DNA of 64,000 nucleotides, taken from Combretum micranthum. Its lineage: Eukaryota > Streptophyta > Magnoliopsida > Myrtales > Combretaceae. Within the stretch, counting starts at the first letter, position 1, and each line of letters opens with the position of its first letter. Both the position numbers and the translations under genes were made by a program. The notes under the pieces were generated by a model that saw nothing but the letters and a program-made list of their open reading frames with translations, ran no database searches and was not told the origin of the DNA. The stretch spans positions 248,001 through 312,000 of the forward strand of contig JAMXBD010001363.1 of NCBI GenBank assembly GCA_024138025.1. The letters run 5' to 3'. Shown here piece after piece: positions 59,791-64,000 of the stretch.

Positions 59791-61576
59791 TGTAATGCCC
59801 TAACTTAACGGTATTACAACTCGCCACGTTTCGTTCTCTTGAAAAAGAAACGCCAAGGCTATAAAATACTAAACCATAAATATAATTATCTCTAAATTCC
59901 ACATAAAAGGTTACTTGAATTTATCATTACTACACTTCGTCTTTTAGAAACATAAACTGATATTATCTAAAAGTACTTATATAAAATCCAAAACATAATA
60001 ACTTATCTTATAAACATCTTCAATAATAATCTAAAAAAACTCTATATACTTTGTATGATCTTCAAAGATCTTTTCTCCTATTTCTCTTTATCTAGAATCC
60101 GTTAGTTACCAATAGGAAAGTCAAATCTACTAATGTCGTCCCCCATGGTCAACATAAAAGTCATATCCAGACAATTCTCAACCAACGTCATCTTCACCTA
60201 TACTTGAAAAATAAAGGATTGAGCAAAAACGCCCAGTACGCCATACCACTCACACATGCGTGTGAACACACGTCAAGCAAATTCAAATGCATCATATGCT
60301 TATGCAACATCTACAGGTTTATTATCTGTCGATTAACCAATAAGCAGCACAGTTTAGGACTATTCATGACTAATCCTAAACCCAGAGTAACTCATGACCT
60401 CGATGAAAACCATAATATAAAATAGTATAATATATATATATAGTTGTTTTCCATAATTAAGCTGGTAACGACTCTTAACCTACCGGAATCAATTCCAAGT
60501 GTAACTCCACTCGAGATACCACCACACAAGGATCATTAGGTTGCCAGCATTATATCACACTTCTGTCGTGGTCTTTACTAACCATAGTCAAACACAAGCA
60601 GCATACAATTTTTAAAAGCTTGCAGGGGTTAGTTCAGTTTATATGCATATCTAAACCTACAAGCACAAACAGCAAATAAGATATGGTCGTACCTGGATTC
60701 GCTTCCAAACTCTAATCCACCAACAGATCTTCTTAAAGGAATAGAACCCTAATCCCACAAATATTCCTGATCAATAGCATGTCTTATTCAATTCCAATTG
60801 CAACTCGTAATAAATCCTAATCCTTAATTTCATAACCTTACTCAAAGGATCTATAACCCTAATCATAGATCTATGAAAAGAGATTAACACTCCTATCTCC
60901 TTTGTTTATAATTCAATGAAACCTTCAAACTCAGCTTTCTCCTCAATTTCTAATTTCTCCACAATTCCTTCAATACATATATGAAATCTCCAATTAATAA
61001 TTCGATTTACAACAACAAATAAAATTTCATTTAACAATAAGATTGGATGGATCCTTACTTACCTAAAACTTGCAGATCATGATTTAAAAAAAAAAAACCC
61101 TAAATCATTCAATTAACTATTCTTAATCACTATAATCATATTCCTATAATCTATAATCTTAGAAATCATAAAACTATAATAAAGATCATACCTTTATTTT
61201 GAATCGAAACCACAAATCTCTAAATCCACTTTAGGGTTTCTTCACTAGATGTTGAATCTCCTTCAAACATATGAAAAGAACCTTATAAGAAAAATAACCC
61301 TAAATGATTAATTGAAAAAGACTAGAGAGAGACCCACTTATCTAGGGTTTTTGCTTAAGGAATGGTAAGGCAAAACTAGGCTAAATGGGTCTATTTATAA
61401 AACAAGGTTAACTTGAGAAAAACGCAATCCCACAACCTTTAAAGATTTTGTTGACCATCATTAATGTGAGGGTTGATAATAATATCTCATTTATTAGGAT
61501 TAACCATAGAACCCTCTTATTTTATAACAAATGACACATTTTCTCTTCATTATAAAATATTTATCTTTATATTACA
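59791..61576 (-). repeat. Solo LTR nested in the chromovirus, minus orientation
   Basis: Begins TGTAATGCCC and ends ATATTACA on the plus strand. It is flanked by a perfect 5-bp duplication CAAGC (59786-59790 and 61577-61581). The TATA-like TTTATAAA at 61394-61402 followed by a CT-rich leader reads on the minus strand, so the LTR is inverted relative to its host. No internal region or second LTR adjoins it. Removing it and one CAAGC restores a continuous sequence between the chromodomain and the polypurine tract. Confidence 0.85.
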
Positions 61577-61601
61577 CAAGCTTTGAGGACAAAGCTTCTT
61601 T

Positions 61602-61616
61602 TTAAAGGGGGGAGAG
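61602..61616 (+). other. Polypurine tract of the chromovirus
   Basis: TTAAAGGGGGGAGAG immediately precedes TGTAACCCC, the 3' LTR start. Confidence 0.8.
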
Positions 61617-64000
61617 TGTAACCCCTGAGCATTTACATTAGTTAAATTAGAGAATAGAATTTAAAATTAATGAAGTTTTAATATAAAAATTGAGTGAGTG
61701 TTATGATTGGTAGATTTGAGTATTATAACAAACACATGAAGAGTTAAATGAAATAAGAAAATGCAACAATTTTTGTTGATCTATTTCTAGTTGTTTGTCA
61801 CTAATTAATGTTTTCAAATTCTTTAGAATTTGCATTTCAAAAACTTAACTTTAATTTACCAAGAATATCAATATAGATTTTTATAGAAAAATTTCTAATT
61901 AAATAGAATTTATAAACCAAATTTATTAACCTTGTATTGAATTTGAGTAATTGTTGATTTTAATGCATTAGATGTGTTGCTTGGTGTAGTTTGAGCTGAT
62001 TATGGTTATAAAATCCCATTTTGAAAGAACAACTCAAAGTGAAAGCTTCAAAAGTTATAAAAGTAATTGTTCTATCCAACTCGGTTTAGTAATTACCACA
62101 ATAAGGCAAGCACACCCATCAAAGTAGTATAGAAAGAATTAGGTCGAACCCTAAGGAAATCTGTAGCATCTATCATGCTCACATTTCATCTATTATCTAG
62201 CCAAAGAAAAATTTAGAAAATCATAATGAAAATAGAAGTTATGCTAATGTTAATAATATTCACAAATGTATTCTAAGCAAAATTAGGGATCGGTTTTGCA
62301 ACAATGCAAGATGACAACCCAGGATTTGCTTCAATAACTCCTTATAATGTGATTTCTTAAAACGAAACTCAAGAGAGAGCTATTTGTTGGAGTATTTGCA
62401 CTGCTAGATTCACTAAGGTAAGCTAAATATTCTCTCAAGGTCAATAGTTCTAGATCTAAACCAGACTGCTAGAATCTCTTCTCAAGCTATCATCAGCCTC
62501 GATCCGCATAAGTTTAAGAATCCTTTATTTTTAAAGCTAACTCAATGAATTTCAAAACAAGTGATAGAAAGTCTTTACCCGCTTCTCTCAAGATATTTAG
62601 GATCGACTCCATTAGTTGCCACATATCTATTCAAAAGAATAATCTCTCAATCTATTTAGTTGAAACCAAACATGAATCTAACTCATACACCATGCAGTTA
62701 GACTCACAAAATTAAAATCAAGCTACTAATTACAAACACCCAATCAATATTGAATTGAAAGCACATTTGAAATCACATGAATCAAGATTTGTATTCACAA
62801 GCCCTAAGCTATAGGAGATTATTTCTCATTGGATTTAGAAATTACGAAAATGATTTGAAGAAATAATATGAAGTTAATTGAAGAATGTTACAATTCAGCA
62901 CAAAGTCTTGCAGAAATTACAAACAATAGGTTAAAATGATTTTATCCAGAAAACTTTAAGATTTTCTAAAGCAAGAAGAAACAAAATTCTTTTACTCTAG
63001 AAATTCTCTCTCTTTTTACGTTAGTACTATTCTATTATAGGCACACTATAGTTGTCTCCTATTTCGCATGCCTCTGCACATTTATTTATAGGCTTAGGGT
63101 ACGGAAACCACGAAGATTTTATTGCTGACATGACATATTCTTTATAACAGAATGCAAATTCTTTATCCACGTATGTGTTTGTATCACTGTTTAAACAATC
63201 ACTCATTGAAGGGTAAGTCAAGTACTACATTAAAGATAAGGCTTGACTTAAGCAGATAAAACAATGCCATTCTTATCCATTCTTCCATCTAGGGCTAAAT
63301 TGAGTGCTTCGAAGGCTTGAGATTTCGTGGTGTAATTCAATTCAAGCAGAGGTCTGGTCTTCATTTAGTCTTTATTGTGAGTTAAGGTTAAGGCTTGACT
63401 TTATAGCGCAAGAGAGACTTTTCTTCAAATCCAAGGCTCAATCACCTTCAAAACATATGTCGAAGGTCACATCAAGGGCTAAATTTAGGGCGTGACAAAC
63501 CAATTTTTGCTTGTCTTACATTTTAGGCTCGATCAATATATTCAGGGTACGGTAGTTCTATTCTTCACTTTTTCTGCTGTTTTTGCACCAAATCTGATTA
63601 AAAACACTTCAATTCTTCTTCTTTTGATTCAATGAGCTGAATAACTAAAATCTAACATTAAAAGCACTAGATTCATAGGAATTTATTAAAAACTCATCAA
63701 AATAAGCCCCAATTCCTATGGAAAGAATAAAGTAAAATTAACTTATCATGTGTAGAAGTAAATTATGCAATAAACCAAACTCATTTTAATACATAAACGA
63801 AGTTTAGTCTTCTCCAAAACTAAGTTTTAGCCCCACCATACTTAGCATACAACACCACATACACAATAACTTTCAAATGCCTTAAAAGTAAAAAAGTTTG
63901 CTTTATCTATATAAGCTAAATTATCAAATTTTTGACAAAAGTTCTCCTCCTTCTTTCTTCTTGAAACCGACTTATTTTCGCACGCGCGCGCGCACACACA
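61617..64000 (+). repeat. 3' LTR of the chromovirus, interrupted and truncated
   Basis: 61617-61977 matches 52028-52388 and 63749-64000 matches the continuation at about 52384-52640, with scattered substitutions. The insertion at 61978-63748 splits it. The window ends inside this LTR at a (CG)n(CA)n microsatellite. Confidence 0.88.
61978..63748. mobile_element. TG...CA insertion in the 3' LTR, 1.77 kb, family unknown
   Basis: Starts TGCTTGGTGTAG and ends AACTTATCA. It is flanked by TGTGT at 61973-61977 and 63749-63753, a perfect 5-bp duplication, and the LTR resumes exactly. TG/CA ends with a 5-bp duplication fit an LTR-type insertion, probably a solo LTR or small non-autonomous element. No terminal direct repeat was noticed inside it. 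Two 63-64 codon open frames have no recognisable product. Confidence 0.7.

Larger units (their letters stand above)
52028..64000 (+). mobile_element. Ty3/gypsy chromovirus (Tekay/Del-like), decayed, truncated by window end
   Basis: Order on the plus strand: 5' LTR 52028-54690, PBS near 54695, gag, protease, reverse transcriptase, RNase H, integrase, chromodomain, polypurine tract (AAAGGGGGGAGAG, ending 61616) and 3' LTR from 61617 to beyond the window. The order protease-RT-RNaseH-integrase defines Ty3/gypsy; the C-terminal chromodomain and 2.66-kb LTR point to the Tekay/Del lineage. Two later insertions lie inside: 59791-61576 and 61978-63748. Without the first, the internal region is about 5.1 kb. 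Stops and frameshifts occur in every domain. Confidence 0.9.

Overview
The window is nuclear DNA from a plant, most likely a eudicot. It is very AT-rich, and it holds one intron-containing protein gene surrounded by nested, decayed transposable elements. There are no operons, Shine-Dalgarno sites, CRISPR arrays or recognisable tRNA/rRNA genes. The only convincing host gene lies on the minus strand at 26436-30997. It is a ten-exon gene for cyclase-associated protein (CAP/Srv2), an actin-monomer recycling factor, with a TATA box near 31.09 kb. Its first intron appears to use a GC donor. Exon 5 carries a pair of compensating frameshifts that rewrite about 18 residues of a linker.

Layout. 1-10613: a coding-poor LTR retrotransposon (LARD-like). 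Its 5' LTR is cut by the window start, a primer-binding site sits at 641, and a 3' LTR ends at 10613; a 3.4-kb solo LTR of another family (1150-4583) is inserted in it. 10.6-17.6 kb: AT-rich intergenic DNA with small MITEs, a hAT-like repeat and a G-run tract. 17635-20826: an internally deleted Mutator-like element (MULE) with long inverted ends and a degenerate transposase N-terminus, itself split by a 484-bp Mutator-type MITE. 20979-22186: a second, 1.2-kb member of that MITE family. 22.2-26.4 kb: intergenic, with a 43-bp tandem repeat and a GC-richer island near 25.2-25.5 kb. 26.4-31.1 kb: the CAP gene. 31.1-40.3 kb: intergenic, with dispersed MITEs, a hAT-like element and two inverted MITE copies that form a potential long hairpin. 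40.56-43.39 kb: one inverted-repeat element nested in another. 43.4-51.6 kb: decayed LTR-like sequence.

52028 to beyond 64000 is a Ty3/gypsy chromovirus (Tekay/Del-like, judged from its long LTRs and C-terminal chromodomain). It shows a 5' LTR, PBS, gag with zinc knuckles, protease, reverse transcriptase, RNase H, integrase, chromodomain, polypurine tract and a partial 3' LTR. All coding parts are broken by stops and frameshifts. A 1.8-kb solo LTR in opposite orientation sits between the chromodomain and the polypurine tract with a perfect 5-bp target duplication, and a 1.77-kb TG...CA element sits inside the 3' LTR with its own perfect 5-bp duplication.

I found no evidence of a novel multi-gene system. 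The most unusual items are the compensated frameshift in CAP, the layered insertions whose relative order can be read from target duplications, and several small repeat families that recur across the window.
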